Positions 23,486-31,495 of a stretch of DNA of 61,485 nt are shown here, piece after piece. The DNA is from JAZTYK01 sp045636925 (lineage in GTDB: Bacteria; Bacillota; Clostridia; Oscillospirales; Butyricicoccaceae), in NCBI GenBank assembly GCA_045636925.1, contig JAZTYK010000028.1, positions 1 to 61,485 of the forward strand, written 5' to 3'. Every line of letters begins with the position of its first letter. Within the stretch, counting starts at the first letter, position 1. The translations under genes were made by a program, and so were the position numbers. The notes beneath the pieces were generated by a model that saw only the letters and a list, made by a program, of their open reading frames with translations, was not told the DNA's origin and did no database searches.

Positions 23486-24129
23486 TTCGCTATTGTTTTT
23501 TTGATATGGACGGCACCTTGCTGGACTCTCTGTCCGGCATCGCATCTGCCATGAATTGGGCGCTGGCGCAGCTGGGTTTGCCCGGCTATCCTGTGGCAGA
23601 CTATCGCTATAAGGTCGGCCGCGGAATGGATAACCTGTGCCGCGCCTGCCTGCCGGAAGATCGGCAGGAGGAATTTGCTGCTTTGCGCCGCCTGTACGAT
23701 GCCCGCTATACCGCGCACTGTTGCGAGGACACTTCGGCCTATCCCGGTATTCAAACCTCGCTGGCAGCGCTGCAGCAGGCAGAGGTGCAGCTGGTGATTC
23801 TCACCAACAAGCCCCAGTCTCAGGCGGACCGGATGATGGTGTTGCTGCAGCCCTATTCCTTTGCTTGCGTTATGGGTAAGCAGGATGGATTCCCCATCAA
23901 GCCCGACCCCGCATCGCTGCAGCATCTGATGCAGCAGCTGGGCGCTAAGGCAGAGGAAAGCCTTTATATCGGTGACAGCGATGTGGATATGCGCCTGGGA
24001 ACAAACGCCGGTGTTGCCACCGTGGGCGTCACCTGGGGCTTCCGCAGTGCAGAAGAACTGTCTGCCGCCGGTGCCACGCATCTGTGCCATGACCCGGCCA
24101 CCCTTGGGGATCTGATCCTCAGCTTGTAA
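23482..24129 (+). CDS. HAD-superfamily phosphatase (phosphoglycolate phosphatase-like)
   Basis: 215 residues. Motif I FFDMDGTLLDS holds the nucleophile Asp and acid/base Asp, LVILTNKP is motif II, the lysine lies in FPIKPDP, and motif IV is YIGDSDVDMRLG. A four-helix cap sits between motif I and II, as in Gph/PpaX. The TTG start at 23482 overlaps the TGA of the WYL gene by four bases and has GGAGG ten bases before. Likely cleans up phosphoglycolate or another small phosphate ester; the substrate is not determined. Confidence 0.9.
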   Translation: MIRYCFFDMDGTLLDSLSGIASAMNWALAQLGLPGYPVADYRYKVGRGMDNLCRACLPEDRQEEFAALRRLYDARYTAHCCEDTSAYPGIQTSLAALQQAEVQLVILTNKPQSQADRMMVLLQPYSFACVMGKQDGFPIKPDPASLQHLMQQLGAKAEESLYIGDSDVDMRLGTNAGVATVGVTWGFRSAEELSAAGATHLCHDPATLGDLILSL

Positions 24130-24192
24130 ACTCCGTTTTATCGTACACCTTTCTTGGTATGATCAGTACAACAAGGAAAGGATGTGCGAAGT

Positions 24193-24312
24193 ATGGAGTA
24201 TCAGATTCGTTATGTATATGGACATTATCAGGTATATTCTTCTTCCGGCTTGTTTTTGTTTTCTGCCGATACCGAGGCAGAGGCACTGGAGGATCTGAAG
24301 GACCTGGCATAA
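24193..24312 (+). CDS. 39-residue conserved-looking small protein
   Basis: ATG at 24193-24195 with an AAGGAAAGG-type site about ten bases before, stop TAA at 24310-24312. The product starts MEYQIRYVYGHYQVY, continues with LFLFSADTEAEALEDL and ends LKDLA. It has aromatic beta-strand-like residues in front and an acidic amphipathic helix behind, without signal peptide or membrane segment. It is soluble and probably folds as a strand-strand-helix unit. It sits in the gap between the HAD gene and the COG2426 gene and is co-directional. I recall similar tiny hypothetical proteins in Clostridia but cannot name a family. Confidence 0.65.
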   Translation: MEYQIRYVYGHYQVYSSSGLFLFSADTEAEALEDLKDLA

Positions 24313-24348
24313 GCCGGCAGCTTTGCCGGAGAAAGAGGCGTTTTTTCG

Positions 24349-24810
24349 GTGCTCATCAAAGATATTTTTTGGACAATACTGATGTCGGCGGTGCCGGTCA
24401 TCGAGCTGCGTGGCGGTATTCCTTACGGCCTTGCTTTGGGGCTGGAGTGGTGGGAGGCCTATCCTGCCGCAGTCATTGGCAATATGCTGCCCGTTCCCTT
24501 TATCCTGTGGGGTGTGCGCTGGGTCTTTTCCTGGATGCGCAAAATCAGCCCCTGGTTCGAGCGCTTGGTCAGCAAAATGGAGGCCAAGGCAGAGAAGAAT
24601 GCCGCGCTGGTAGAAAAGTACGAAATGATAGGCCTGTGCATTCTGGTAGCCATTCCGCTGCCGGGCACCGGTGCCTGGACGGGCGCATTGGTGGCCGCCA
24701 TGCTGGAAATGCGTACAAGACGCGCCTTGCCTGTGATTTTGCTGGGCGTGCTCATTGCCGGTGCGCTGGTCACCTTGGCAAGCATGGGCGTGATCGCGGT
24801 ATTTGCTTGA
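24349..24810 (+). CDS. COG2426 small membrane protein (putative small multidrug export protein)
   Basis: 153 residues with four to five membrane segments. The pattern PVIELRGGIPYGLALGL near residues 16-32 and PLPGTGAWTGALVAA near 104-118 is diagnostic of COG2426, related to the DedA/SNARE-associated fold; the 'export' label is not well supported. A GTG start at 24349-24351 with GAAAGAGG before it. 16 bases before the P-loop gene, so probably one transcript. Confidence 0.85.
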   Translation: MLIKDIFWTILMSAVPVIELRGGIPYGLALGLEWWEAYPAAVIGNMLPVPFILWGVRWVFSWMRKISPWFERLVSKMEAKAEKNAALVEKYEMIGLCILVAIPLPGTGAWTGALVAAMLEMRTRRALPVILLGVLIAGALVTLASMGVIAVFA

Positions 24811-24826
24811 CGAAAGGGTGATCGGT

Positions 24827-25462
24827 ATGAAGTTTGAAAACATGTATTTTATCATCGGTACGGCCTATGCCGGCAAATCCACCATGGTGAAGCGGCTGGC
24901 AGAAAAGCACGGCGGTATTGCCTGTGAGGAAAATTATCACAATGCTCGCCTGGAAGGCCTGGATAAGGCGCAGTTTCCCGGTCTGACCTATACCCGGGAT
25001 CTGGAAGACTGGCATGATTTTGTTCGCCGCAGTCCCGATGAATACGAGGCTTGGATCAACCGCACCGCCAAAGAGTGCGAGATTTTGGAACTGCAGATGC
25101 TCAGCGAGCTGAAGCCCGATGGCAAACCGGTTTTCGTAGACACCAACATTTGCATCGAGACCCTGCGCAGAGTAGCGGGAGATCATCACGTGCTGGTGAT
25201 GCTGGCAGACCCCGAGATTTCGGTGCGCCGTTTCTTTGAACGCCCCGACCGTGAAAAGCAGTTTCTCTATCGCCTGCTGATGGAAGAAAAAGATCCTGAA
25301 GCCGCCATGGAAAACTTCCGTGCGTGCCTTGCCCGAATCAATTCTCCGGAAAATTACGAAATGTTCCTGCATTCCGGCTTCCCGGTGATCCTTCGGGATG
25401 AGAACCGCACCATCGAAGAAACCATGGCGCTGGCTGAACAGGTGTTTGGTCTGGATAAATAA
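24827..25462 (+). CDS. P-loop nucleotide-binding protein, kinase-like
   Basis: 211 residues. Walker A GTAYAGKST lies at about residues 11-19 after a hydrophobic strand. A conserved-looking VFVDTNICIETL may be Walker B-like, and RRFFERPDREKQFLYRLL provides arginines for a lid. It resembles the AAA_33/adenylate-kinase-like superfamily of small-molecule kinases, with no close name. ATG 24827-24829 with AAAGGGTG is preferred over the upstream frame from 24803. Followed by a strong terminator that ends the 18.8-25.5 kb plus-strand run. Confidence 0.75.
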   Translation: MKFENMYFIIGTAYAGKSTMVKRLAEKHGGIACEENYHNARLEGLDKAQFPGLTYTRDLEDWHDFVRRSPDEYEAWINRTAKECEILELQMLSELKPDGKPVFVDTNICIETLRRVAGDHHVLVMLADPEISVRRFFERPDREKQFLYRLLMEEKDPEAAMENFRACLARINSPENYEMFLHSGFPVILRDENRTIEETMALAEQVFGLDK

Positions 25463-25470
25463 GTACATAA

Positions 25471-25507
25471 AAAAAGCCTCCGTACGGTGATTCGTACGGA
25501 GGCTTTG
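25471..25507. terminator. Bidirectional terminator between the P-loop gene and dacF
   Basis: AAAGCCTCCGTACG and CGTACGGAGGCTTT arms around GTGATT, between converging genes, with an A tract on the left serving as the T tract for the minus strand. Confidence 0.85.
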
Positions 25508-25525
25508 TAGTTTTACAGGGGCAAA

Positions 25526-26833
25526 TTAATGACGGCCTTTGTAGCGACCGCGGCTCTTGCGGCTGCGGCTGCTGCTGCGACCTTTACTGCGGCGGCGCTT
25601 GTTCACCAGAACCATGTAAATCACAAAGAGGGCGATCAGCGCAATAACCGCGATCAGAATGATCTTGAAGATCACACCGGAGAAGAAGGTGCTGACCCGA
25701 TCCAGCACATACAGCAGGGTGTTGCGCTCTACCTTAGAGGCGGCCACCAGCTTGATCTCGCCATACTCCCGACCATTGTAACGGACGGTTACCTTGCCCA
25801 GCACATCACCGATTTCAACGGGTGCCGCAACATCCTGGTCATAGCTGTAATCCAGCTCCACGGCATCGGGGCTGAAGTCATTGGGCAGCAGGGCAGAGAT
25901 GCTGTGCTCCGGCACCAGCATCACAGAATCCGCATCCGAAGACAATCGTACCGGTGCTTCACATACCGGCTCGGTGGCACTCAGCAGTGTCTGCACCGAG
26001 AAGGATTCCTTGCCGAACTTAAACAGCGCCTTGGTCTCGCTGAACCGCAGCGCGGTGGTATCGCAATCCAGCACAACGGCATAGTAGACCTTGTCATCTT
26101 CCTTGCAGGCAGACACCAGGCAATAGCCGGCTGCGGTGGTGCTGCCGGTCTTGCCGGCAATCAGACCGTTCAGCTTGTAAGAGCTGACCAGCAGATTGGT
26201 GTTGGCCAATGTGGTCTGGGTCTTATGCTTATTGGTAACCGGGGTCTTGATGGTGGTCTTCTGCATGGAGGCCACGATCTTTTCATTGCTGAACGCATAC
26301 TGGGCGATCTTCAGCAGGTCGCTGGCAGTGGTATAATGCTCTTCGGTATGCAGGCCGTGGGTGTTGGCAAAGTGGGTGCCGGTGCAGCCCAGTTCCTGTG
26401 CCTTGGTGTTCATCAGCTCCACAAAGGCATCAATGCTGCCTGCAACGTGCTCGGCCAGAATGTTGCCGGCAGTGTTGTTGGAATAAACCAGCAGCATGTC
26501 CAGCATATCCATAAAGTTGACCTTTTCACCGGTCAGGAAATACACGCTGTTCCGCAGATCGTTGCCATAAGACACAATGTTATCCACCGCAGTCTGCTTG
26601 ACGGTGACCTCATCTTCCGGATTTCCGTATTCCAAAGCCAGTGCAGCCGTCATCAGCTTGGTGGTGCTGGCGGGGAACATCTTCTGGTCGGCATTGTACG
26701 CATAGAGCACGGTATCGGTGGATGCCTCATACAAAAGCGCGGCCTTGGCCGTCATGGTCGGTGGCTCAACTGCCAGCACCTGCGTAGACAGGCAGCAAAT
26801 CAGCAGTAGGACGCACAACAGTCGTTTCATCAT
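25526..26833 (-). CDS. dacF: D-alanyl-D-alanine carboxypeptidase (peptidase S11)
   Basis: 435 residues. The signal peptide covers residues 1-21 (basic start, hydrophobic core, AVE cut). The penicillin-binding motifs are SxxK at S56-K59, SNN at 118-120 and KTG at 228-230. A C-terminal beta domain follows. A membrane helix near residues 390-412 is followed by a very basic serine/arginine/lysine tail, so the protein is anchored at the outer face of the membrane and trims peptidoglycan pentapeptides. The tail is more basic than usual. GGAGG 7 bases before ATG 26831-26833. The symbol is by similarity to the DacF/DacB group. Confidence 0.9.
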   Translation of the reverse strand: MMKRLLCVLLLICCLSTQVLAVEPPTMTAKAALLYEASTDTVLYAYNADQKMFPASTTKLMTAALALEYGNPEDEVTVKQTAVDNIVSYGNDLRNSVYFLTGEKVNFMDMLDMLLVYSNNTAGNILAEHVAGSIDAFVELMNTKAQELGCTGTHFANTHGLHTEEHYTTASDLLKIAQYAFSNEKIVASMQKTTIKTPVTNKHKTQTTLANTNLLVSSYKLNGLIAGKTGSTTAAGYCLVSACKEDDKVYYAVVLDCDTTALRFSETKALFKFGKESFSVQTLLSATEPVCEAPVRLSSDADSVMLVPEHSISALLPNDFSPDAVELDYSYDQDVAAPVEIGDVLGKVTVRYNGREYGEIKLVAASKVERNTLLYVLDRVSTFFSGVIFKIILIAVIALIALFVIYMVLVNKRRRSKGRSSSRSRKSRGRYKGRH

Positions 26834-26869
26834 ATCTTTTCCTCCGTTATATGGTCACGCAGTTTTATC

Positions 26870-26898
26870 TTGCACATAAAAACATGATATTATATAAT
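26870..26898 (+). promoter_or_regulatory. Promoter of the ComEA-like gene
   Basis: -35 TTGCAC (26870-26875), 17-base spacer, -10 TATAAT (26893-26898). It faces and overlaps the start region of the dacF promoter. Confidence 0.75.
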
Positions 26899-26899
26899 T

Positions 26900-26928
26900 A
26901 TCATAACAAAGAACCCACCGGATTTCAA
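26900..26928 (-). promoter_or_regulatory. Promoter of dacF
   Basis: Minus strand: -35 TTGAAA (26923-26928), 17-base spacer, -10 TATGAT (26900-26905). Its predicted start point lies inside the -10 of the opposing promoter. Confidence 0.75.
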
Positions 26929-26966
26929 CTGCGTTCCGGTAAATTTTCTGTAAGGGAGGCAGTGCC

Positions 26967-27338
26967 ATGAAAGGAAAATATTGGGTGCTTATCCTGCTTG
27001 CTCTGGTGCTTTTCATCCTTGGCATTTTCCTTGGCCGGGGCAGCTTGCTGTTTGGCGGCGCAGTCCTGCAGGGCGAGGGCTTTGTCTCTCTGTTACCGGA
27101 TATTTCTCTTTCCCGTCCCAATGCCGATGCGCCCACATCCGCCCGGCTGAACTTAAATACCGCCACGGCAGAGCAACTGCAGGAATTACCCGGCGTTGGT
27201 CCGGTTCTGGCGCAGAATATCCTGACGCTGCGTCAAAAATTGGGTGGTTTTACATCGGTGACCCAGCTGCTGCAGGCCGAAGGTTTGGGCGAAAAGCTGT
27301 ATGACAACATCAAAAATCTGATTTATATCGGCAATTGA
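26967..27338 (+). CDS. ComEA-like helix-hairpin-helix protein
   Basis: 123 residues. An N-terminal membrane anchor (about residues 5-22), a short extracellular linker, and a C-terminal double helix-hairpin-helix domain with the family opening LNLNTATAEQLQELPGVGPVLAQ, quoted in part. Such proteins bind double-stranded DNA at the cell surface during natural transformation; it lacks the longer linker (SLBB domain) of B. subtilis ComEA. No comEB or comEC gene is adjacent. GGGAGG before the ATG. Confidence 0.88.
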   Translation: MKGKYWVLILLALVLFILGIFLGRGSLLFGGAVLQGEGFVSLLPDISLSRPNADAPTSARLNLNTATAEQLQELPGVGPVLAQNILTLRQKLGGFTSVTQLLQAEGLGEKLYDNIKNLIYIGN

Positions 27339-27358
27339 TAGAAAAAGGCCATGCTGTC

Positions 27359-27387
27359 TTGAAAAAAACTGCAACTTCTGTTACCAT
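27359..27387 (+). promoter_or_regulatory. Promoter of the C26 hydrolase gene
   Basis: -35 TTGAAA (27359-27364), 17-base spacer, -10 TACCAT (27382-27387). The -10 is weak, which suits a regulated promoter. Confidence 0.55.
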
Positions 27388-27397
27388 AACCTATGGT
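27383..27397. promoter_or_regulatory. Candidate operator ACCATA-N3-TATGGT
   Basis: Perfect 6-3-6 inverted repeat that covers the -10 box of the promoter at 27359-27387 and the expected transcription start; a repressor site is likely. Confidence 0.45.
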
Positions 27398-27440
27398 GCA
27401 TCGCGCCTAATATTATAAATAAAAAAAGAGGGAAATACTT

Positions 27441-28166
27441 ATGCTGAACGGAAAAGCCGTGATTTGTATTACCAGTGATACCAACTGCCTGACCTTTGAA
27501 AAGGACGGCAAGAGCCGCCAGATCCAGGCAGTCGTTACTTATGGCGAAGCCATTTTTAATGCCGGTGGCATCCCCATCATTGCTTACGAGCAGTGCCCCG
27601 AAGAGTTGGCCGAACTGTGCGACGGTCTGCTGCTCAGCGGCGGCGCCGACGTTGATCCCGATCTGTACGGTGAAGAGCCTCTGAACGATACCGTCAAGTG
27701 CGACCCCCTCCGTACTGCCTTTGAAGTGCCTCTGATTCGCGCTTTTATGGCCAAGGGCAAGCCCATTCTGGGCATCTGCCGTGGATCCCAGATCCTCAAC
27801 TGCGCCCTGGGCGGCAGCATGTGGCAGGATCTGCTGGCACAGAAGGGCTGGATCCATATGCACGGCGAGATCCGTCACGATGTCTACACCGAGCCCGGTT
27901 CTGTGCTGCGTCAGCTCTACGGCCCCGTGGTCAAGACCAACAGCACCCATCACCAGGCCATCAAGGAGCTGGCTCCCGGTTTCCATGTGACCGCCCGCAG
28001 CATCGAGGGTATCATCGAAGCCTACGAGCATGACACCCTGCCCATGCTGGCAACGCAGTTCCATCCCGAGCGCCTCACCGGCCGCACCTGGGACGATCGT
28101 ACCCCCGATTACGCTCCCTACTTCCGCTATTTCGTAGAGATGGTAGAAAAGAATGCCGCAAAATAA
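27441..28166 (+). CDS. Gamma-glutamyl-gamma-aminobutyrate hydrolase family protein (peptidase C26)
   Basis: 241 residues with a class I glutamine amidotransferase fold. The nucleophile Cys is in GICRGSQILNCALGG, the His/Glu pair in ATQFHPE, and STHHQAIKEL is a further family motif. PuuD, the best-known relative, cleaves gamma-glutamyl-GABA during putrescine breakdown; no puu genes are here, so the substrate may be another gamma-glutamyl amide. Its end overlaps the Smr gene by 14 bases. Confidence 0.9.
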   Translation: MLNGKAVICITSDTNCLTFEKDGKSRQIQAVVTYGEAIFNAGGIPIIAYEQCPEELAELCDGLLLSGGADVDPDLYGEEPLNDTVKCDPLRTAFEVPLIRAFMAKGKPILGICRGSQILNCALGGSMWQDLLAQKGWIHMHGEIRHDVYTEPGSVLRQLYGPVVKTNSTHHQAIKELAPGFHVTARSIEGIIEAYEHDTLPMLATQFHPERLTGRTWDDRTPDYAPYFRYFVEMVEKNAAK

Positions 28167-28509
28167 ATCCCGGTACGCCACCGTGGACTTGGAGGCCGGC
28201 ATGCCGCTGGTAGAGCATGCCATCAAGCGGATGCATTTCCAGCTTGAGACCCACCGCAAGGTGGGGGTGGTGGCGGTCAAGCTGATCCACGGTTACGGAT
28301 CTTCCGGAACGGGCGGAAAAATCCGCACTGCGGTGCGTAAAGAGCTTGCTGCCATGAAAGCCGCCGGTAAGGTGCGGGATTATGTCATCGGCGAGGAGTT
28401 TTCCATCTTCAGCCCCGTGACCCGCAGTATTTTGGTGGCTTGTTCCGACGTCCGAGGCGACCGTGACTTAGAGCGTCATAACAACGGTATTACGGTAGTT
28501 TGGCTGTAA
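28153..28509 (+). CDS. Stand-alone Smr-domain protein
   Basis: 118 residues. The Smr domain has TVDLEAGMPLVEHAIKRM at about residues 10-27 and LIHGYGSSGTGGKIRTAV in the middle, the HGxG motif of Smr nucleases. The C-terminal 30 residues are extra. Smr domains in MutS2 and in small proteins cut RNA on stalled ribosomes or DNA, so RNA quality control is one possibility. The ATG overlaps the end of the C26 gene in another frame. Confidence 0.85.
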   Translation: MPQNKSRYATVDLEAGMPLVEHAIKRMHFQLETHRKVGVVAVKLIHGYGSSGTGGKIRTAVRKELAAMKAAGKVRDYVIGEEFSIFSPVTRSILVACSDVRGDRDLERHNNGITVVWL

Positions 28510-28527
28510 AACAGCATAAAAACCAAG

Positions 28528-28566
28528 AAATCGTCTGCAAATTTGACTTGCAGACGATTTTTTATT
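28528..28566 (+). terminator. Terminator of the C26-Smr unit
   Basis: AAATCGTCTGCAA and TTGCAGACGATTT arms and a T tract. The second arm also contains the -35 box of the next promoter. Confidence 0.82.
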
Positions 28567-28571
28567 ATAAT
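28543..28571 (+). promoter_or_regulatory. Promoter of the lipoprotein gene
   Basis: -35 TTGACT (28543-28548), 17-base spacer, -10 TATAAT (28566-28571). It lies inside the preceding terminator. Confidence 0.72.
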
Positions 28572-28636
28572 ATACGGTGCTGATTTTAATTTTTATCTCA
28601 ACAGGGTCTTGTCCCTTTGAAAAGGAGTTTTCATAC

Positions 28637-29602
28637 ATGAACCGATCTGTCAAACCCTTTCTCGCCTTGATCGTGTGTATTTGTCTGCTGCTGAGCACCG
28701 GCTGCAGCTCACTTTTTCCTTACGAATCCCTCGAAGAACAGAACCAGCAGAATGGCACGCAGAGCGGCGGCGTGGGGAATACCACCGGCGACTCCAAAGG
28801 TGAAGCCATCGATCTGCAGGCGCTTCGTTCCGATGATTTGGTCTACACCAAAACCCTGCGCAATTCTGCCGGCAGTGTTTTGGCTACCTATACCGGCCGC
28901 GTCCCCACATTTCTGGCTCCCAGCGGATATGCAGTGCCCTTCCAGCGAATCAACGAGCATTTCCAGGTGCAGCATCAGGCATTCAGCGAGGATTGCGAAG
29001 CCTATTTCAACCGAGTCAAAAAACATTACGGTGACAAGTGGGACACCGTCACGGTAACCGAAACTGTATTCAATACGACCGTTTCTTACCAGCTGTTCCA
29101 GGCACCCAAGCATTATCTGTCTTTGGATTTTACCTATACCACTTGCTTGGATGGTGAAAACGCTGCGTCCTACCGTTTGGGCGAAGTGTTGCTGCTGGAC
29201 ACCGGCTGGGTGCTGCAGGCAGCAGAACTCTTTGGCAGCCGTCTGGCAGATGCCCAGGCTCGGATCCTGTCCGATGTGACCAAGTGGGCAGTCGACAACA
29301 GCATCTTGACCGAAGGTGTCGTTATTACCTTTACGGCAGAGCAGCTGCTGAAGAATTTCGCGCTGACCGAAACCCAACTGCTGCTGTATTTGGATCCCTA
29401 TACTCTGTCTGCCCGAGATAACGCCAGCCATGTGGTGCGTCTGGATCTGAAAAACTATGCCGATCTGATCACCGATATCGAGATCCCCGAAGGATCCGGC
29501 GACAGCAATAATTCCGGTGGTAACAATAAGCCCACCATTCCCGATAACAACCTGCTTCCTTCGCTGCCCGGTACCAACGCCGGCAGTGACGGACAGAATT
29601 AA
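28637..29602 (+). CDS. Lipoprotein with DUF3298/RsiV-like region
   Basis: 321 residues. The signal peptide ends with lipobox LSTGC (Cys at about residue 25), so the protein is a membrane-anchored lipoprotein. A low-complexity linker rich in Q, N and G follows, then a domain of about 200 residues. Its late part (TETQLLLYLDPYTLSARDN) resembles the C-terminal strand of DUF3298 proteins such as the anti-sigma factor RsiV. The tail is rich in N, S and G. Similarity is weak and the function unknown. AAAGGAG before ATG 28637-28639. The pepT gene follows after 16 bases. Confidence 0.78.
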   Translation: MNRSVKPFLALIVCICLLLSTGCSSLFPYESLEEQNQQNGTQSGGVGNTTGDSKGEAIDLQALRSDDLVYTKTLRNSAGSVLATYTGRVPTFLAPSGYAVPFQRINEHFQVQHQAFSEDCEAYFNRVKKHYGDKWDTVTVTETVFNTTVSYQLFQAPKHYLSLDFTYTTCLDGENAASYRLGEVLLLDTGWVLQAAELFGSRLADAQARILSDVTKWAVDNSILTEGVVITFTAEQLLKNFALTETQLLLYLDPYTLSARDNASHVVRLDLKNYADLITDIEIPEGSGDSNNSGGNNKPTIPDNNLLPSLPGTNAGSDGQN

Positions 29603-29618
29603 CGAAAGAGGTGCTTCC

Positions 29619-30842
29619 ATGCGTGCATATGAACGTCTGATCCGTTATGCCAAGTTCGACACTCCTTCCTGCGGTGAAAACGAGACTTGTCCTTCCACTC
29701 CCGAACAGTTGGTACTGGCCGACGCGCTGGCCCAGGAGCTGCGCGAGCTGGGTGTTTCTGATGTGCGTGCCGACGAGCATGGCTATGTATATGGCCGCAT
29801 CCCCGCCAACATTCCCGATTGCACCGCACCGGGCATCGGGTTTATTGCTCATATGGACGTGGCTACCGATGTGCCCTGCACCGGTGTGCGGCCTCAGGTG
29901 CTGCATTATGCCGGCGGCGACCTGCTGCTGAGTGAAGAAACCGGCGCCGTTCTCAGCGAAGCTGAGTTTCCCGTGTTGGCCAATTACCGGGGTTGTGATC
30001 TGGTGACCACCGATGGCAGCACCCTGTTGGGCGCCGACAACAAGGCTGGTATTGCCGAGATCATGACGGCTGCCGAACGGCTGCTTGCCCCCGATGCTCC
30101 GCCCCATGGCGACGTTTGCATCGGCTTTACTCCCGACGAAGAAATTGGCCGTGGCGCTGATTTGTTTGATGTTGCCGGGTTTGGCGCGCCTTTCGCCTAT
30201 ACCGTAGACGGCGGTGCCTTTGGCCAGGTGGAGTATGAAACCTTCAACGCGGCCGCTGCCGTGATCACCGTCAAGGGTAAGAACATCCATCCCGGAGACG
30301 CCAAGAATAAGATGAAGAATGCACTGCTGCTGGGCATGGAGTTTAATTCCATGCTGCCGCCGGCAGAGATCCCGGCTCATACCGAGGGTCACGAGGGCTT
30401 TTATCATCTGACCAAGTTCTCCGGCGCAGAGGAAACCGCGGTCCTGCGGTATATCCTGCGCGACCATGACTGGGATAAGTTGACTGCCCGAAAAGAAACT
30501 GTCCTGCACATTGCCGCATACATGAATGACAAGTACGGCGCAGATACCGTGACGGTCAAGCTGCAGGACTCTTACCGTAATATGGCCGAGGTGATCCGTG
30601 AGCATTGGCATTTGATCGAGGTGGCTTACGAGGCCGTTACCGCCTGCGGCGGAGACCCCGTCAGCCCGCCCGTCCGCGGCGGCACCGACGGATCCCGTCT
30701 GTCCTATATGGGTCTGCCTTGCCCCAATCTGGGCACCGGCAGCCATAACCATCACGGCAGACTGGAGTATGCCGTGGTGCAGGAGATGGACAAATGCGTA
30801 GACACCATCGTCAAGATCGCCGAACTTTACGGCAAGCGCTGA
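29619..30842 (+). CDS. pepT: Peptidase T (tripeptide aminopeptidase)
   Basis: Removes the N-terminal residue from tripeptides in the cytosol; M20 zinc peptidase. 407 residues. Zinc and catalytic motifs: AHMDVATD, LLGADNKAGIAEIM, TPDEEIGRGAD and VDGG. The dimerisation domain lies between about residues 210 and 320, and SPPVRGGTDGSRLSYMG completes the site. A start at 29517 is possible in frame but lies inside the lipoprotein gene; ATG 29619-29621 follows GAAAGAGG. Cotranscribed with the lipoprotein. Confidence 0.95.
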   Translation: MRAYERLIRYAKFDTPSCGENETCPSTPEQLVLADALAQELRELGVSDVRADEHGYVYGRIPANIPDCTAPGIGFIAHMDVATDVPCTGVRPQVLHYAGGDLLLSEETGAVLSEAEFPVLANYRGCDLVTTDGSTLLGADNKAGIAEIMTAAERLLAPDAPPHGDVCIGFTPDEEIGRGADLFDVAGFGAPFAYTVDGGAFGQVEYETFNAAAAVITVKGKNIHPGDAKNKMKNALLLGMEFNSMLPPAEIPAHTEGHEGFYHLTKFSGAEETAVLRYILRDHDWDKLTARKETVLHIAAYMNDKYGADTVTVKLQDSYRNMAEVIREHWHLIEVAYEAVTACGGDPVSPPVRGGTDGSRLSYMGLPCPNLGTGSHNHHGRLEYAVVQEMDKCVDTIVKIAELYGKR

Positions 30843-30864
30843 GTTAAACAACCAAATACAACAA

Positions 30865-30900
30865 GTGCCCGAAGGAAGCATCCTTCGGGCACATTTATTT
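30865..30900 (+). terminator. Terminator of pepT
   Basis: GTGCCCGAAGGA and TCCTTCGGGCAC arms around AGCA with a T-rich tail. Converging genes; it could also serve folT. Confidence 0.85.
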
Positions 30901-30912
30901 TCCTGTCAGTCT

Positions 30913-31416
30913 TTATTTTTCTTCCAGACGGGGCAGCAGCTTTTTCAGCAAGAAGATGGCAGCCAGCTGCAGGGGAATCATCACGGCATTCTTCCATGCA
31001 CGGGTGGGCAGCAGCGCCACAAAGCCATAGCCGTACAGCAGTTTCAGCCAATAGGTGTTCAGTACCGTGTTGATCAGCAGATTGCCCACCAGCACGGGGA
31101 TCAGGGCGTGATACCATTTGATGTTCTTCCGATGCAGGAAAAAGCCGTAGCAAGCGCCGGACAGCACCGCAGAGATGGTAAAATGGGGAACATAAGGACC
31201 GGTGGGCCACAGCAGCGCACCGATGATATCTGCTGTACCGTCTACGGCCGCAGCCCAGCCGGGGCCGTAAAGCATGGCTGCCACATAGACCGGAATAAAG
31301 GCGATGCTGATGCGCAAAAGCTGGGTATTAATGGACAAATACCGGGCTAAAACAACCTGTACGGCAATCAATACGGCAGCGCGCACCAGAACCTGTGTTT
31401 TGGATTTATGGCGCAT
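30913..31416 (-). CDS. folT: Folate-specific ECF transporter S component
   Basis: 167 residues with six membrane segments. The pattern VLARYLSINTQLLRISIAFIP followed by LYGPGWAAAVDGTADIIGALL and GPYVPHFTISAVLSG is that of FolT (stretches quoted in part). It binds folate in the membrane and shares an energising module (EcfA1-EcfA2-EcfT) encoded elsewhere. ATG 31414-31416 with a GGGGATC site; the frame open to 31479 is upstream of the -10. No folate riboswitch could be recognised in the short leader. Confidence 0.9.
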   Translation of the reverse strand: MRHKSKTQVLVRAAVLIAVQVVLARYLSINTQLLRISIAFIPVYVAAMLYGPGWAAAVDGTADIIGALLWPTGPYVPHFTISAVLSGACYGFFLHRKNIKWYHALIPVLVGNLLINTVLNTYWLKLLYGYGFVALLPTRAWKNAVMIPLQLAAIFLLKKLLPRLEEK

Positions 31417-31467
31417 AAAAGATCCCCTTTCTCCATCGGTGCAAACGGAAACGGTGTTGATATCGAC

Positions 31468-31495
31468 ATTATAGCACAAGCATGTGGAAATTCAA
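31468..31495 (-). promoter_or_regulatory. Promoter of folT
   Basis: Minus strand: -35 TTGAAT (31490-31495), 16-base spacer, -10 TATAAT (31468-31473). Confidence 0.75.

Noticed and set aside
24119..24310. 63-residue minus-strand frame in the gap after the HAD gene
   Set aside because: It is antisense to the better supported 39-residue gene and has no ribosome site.
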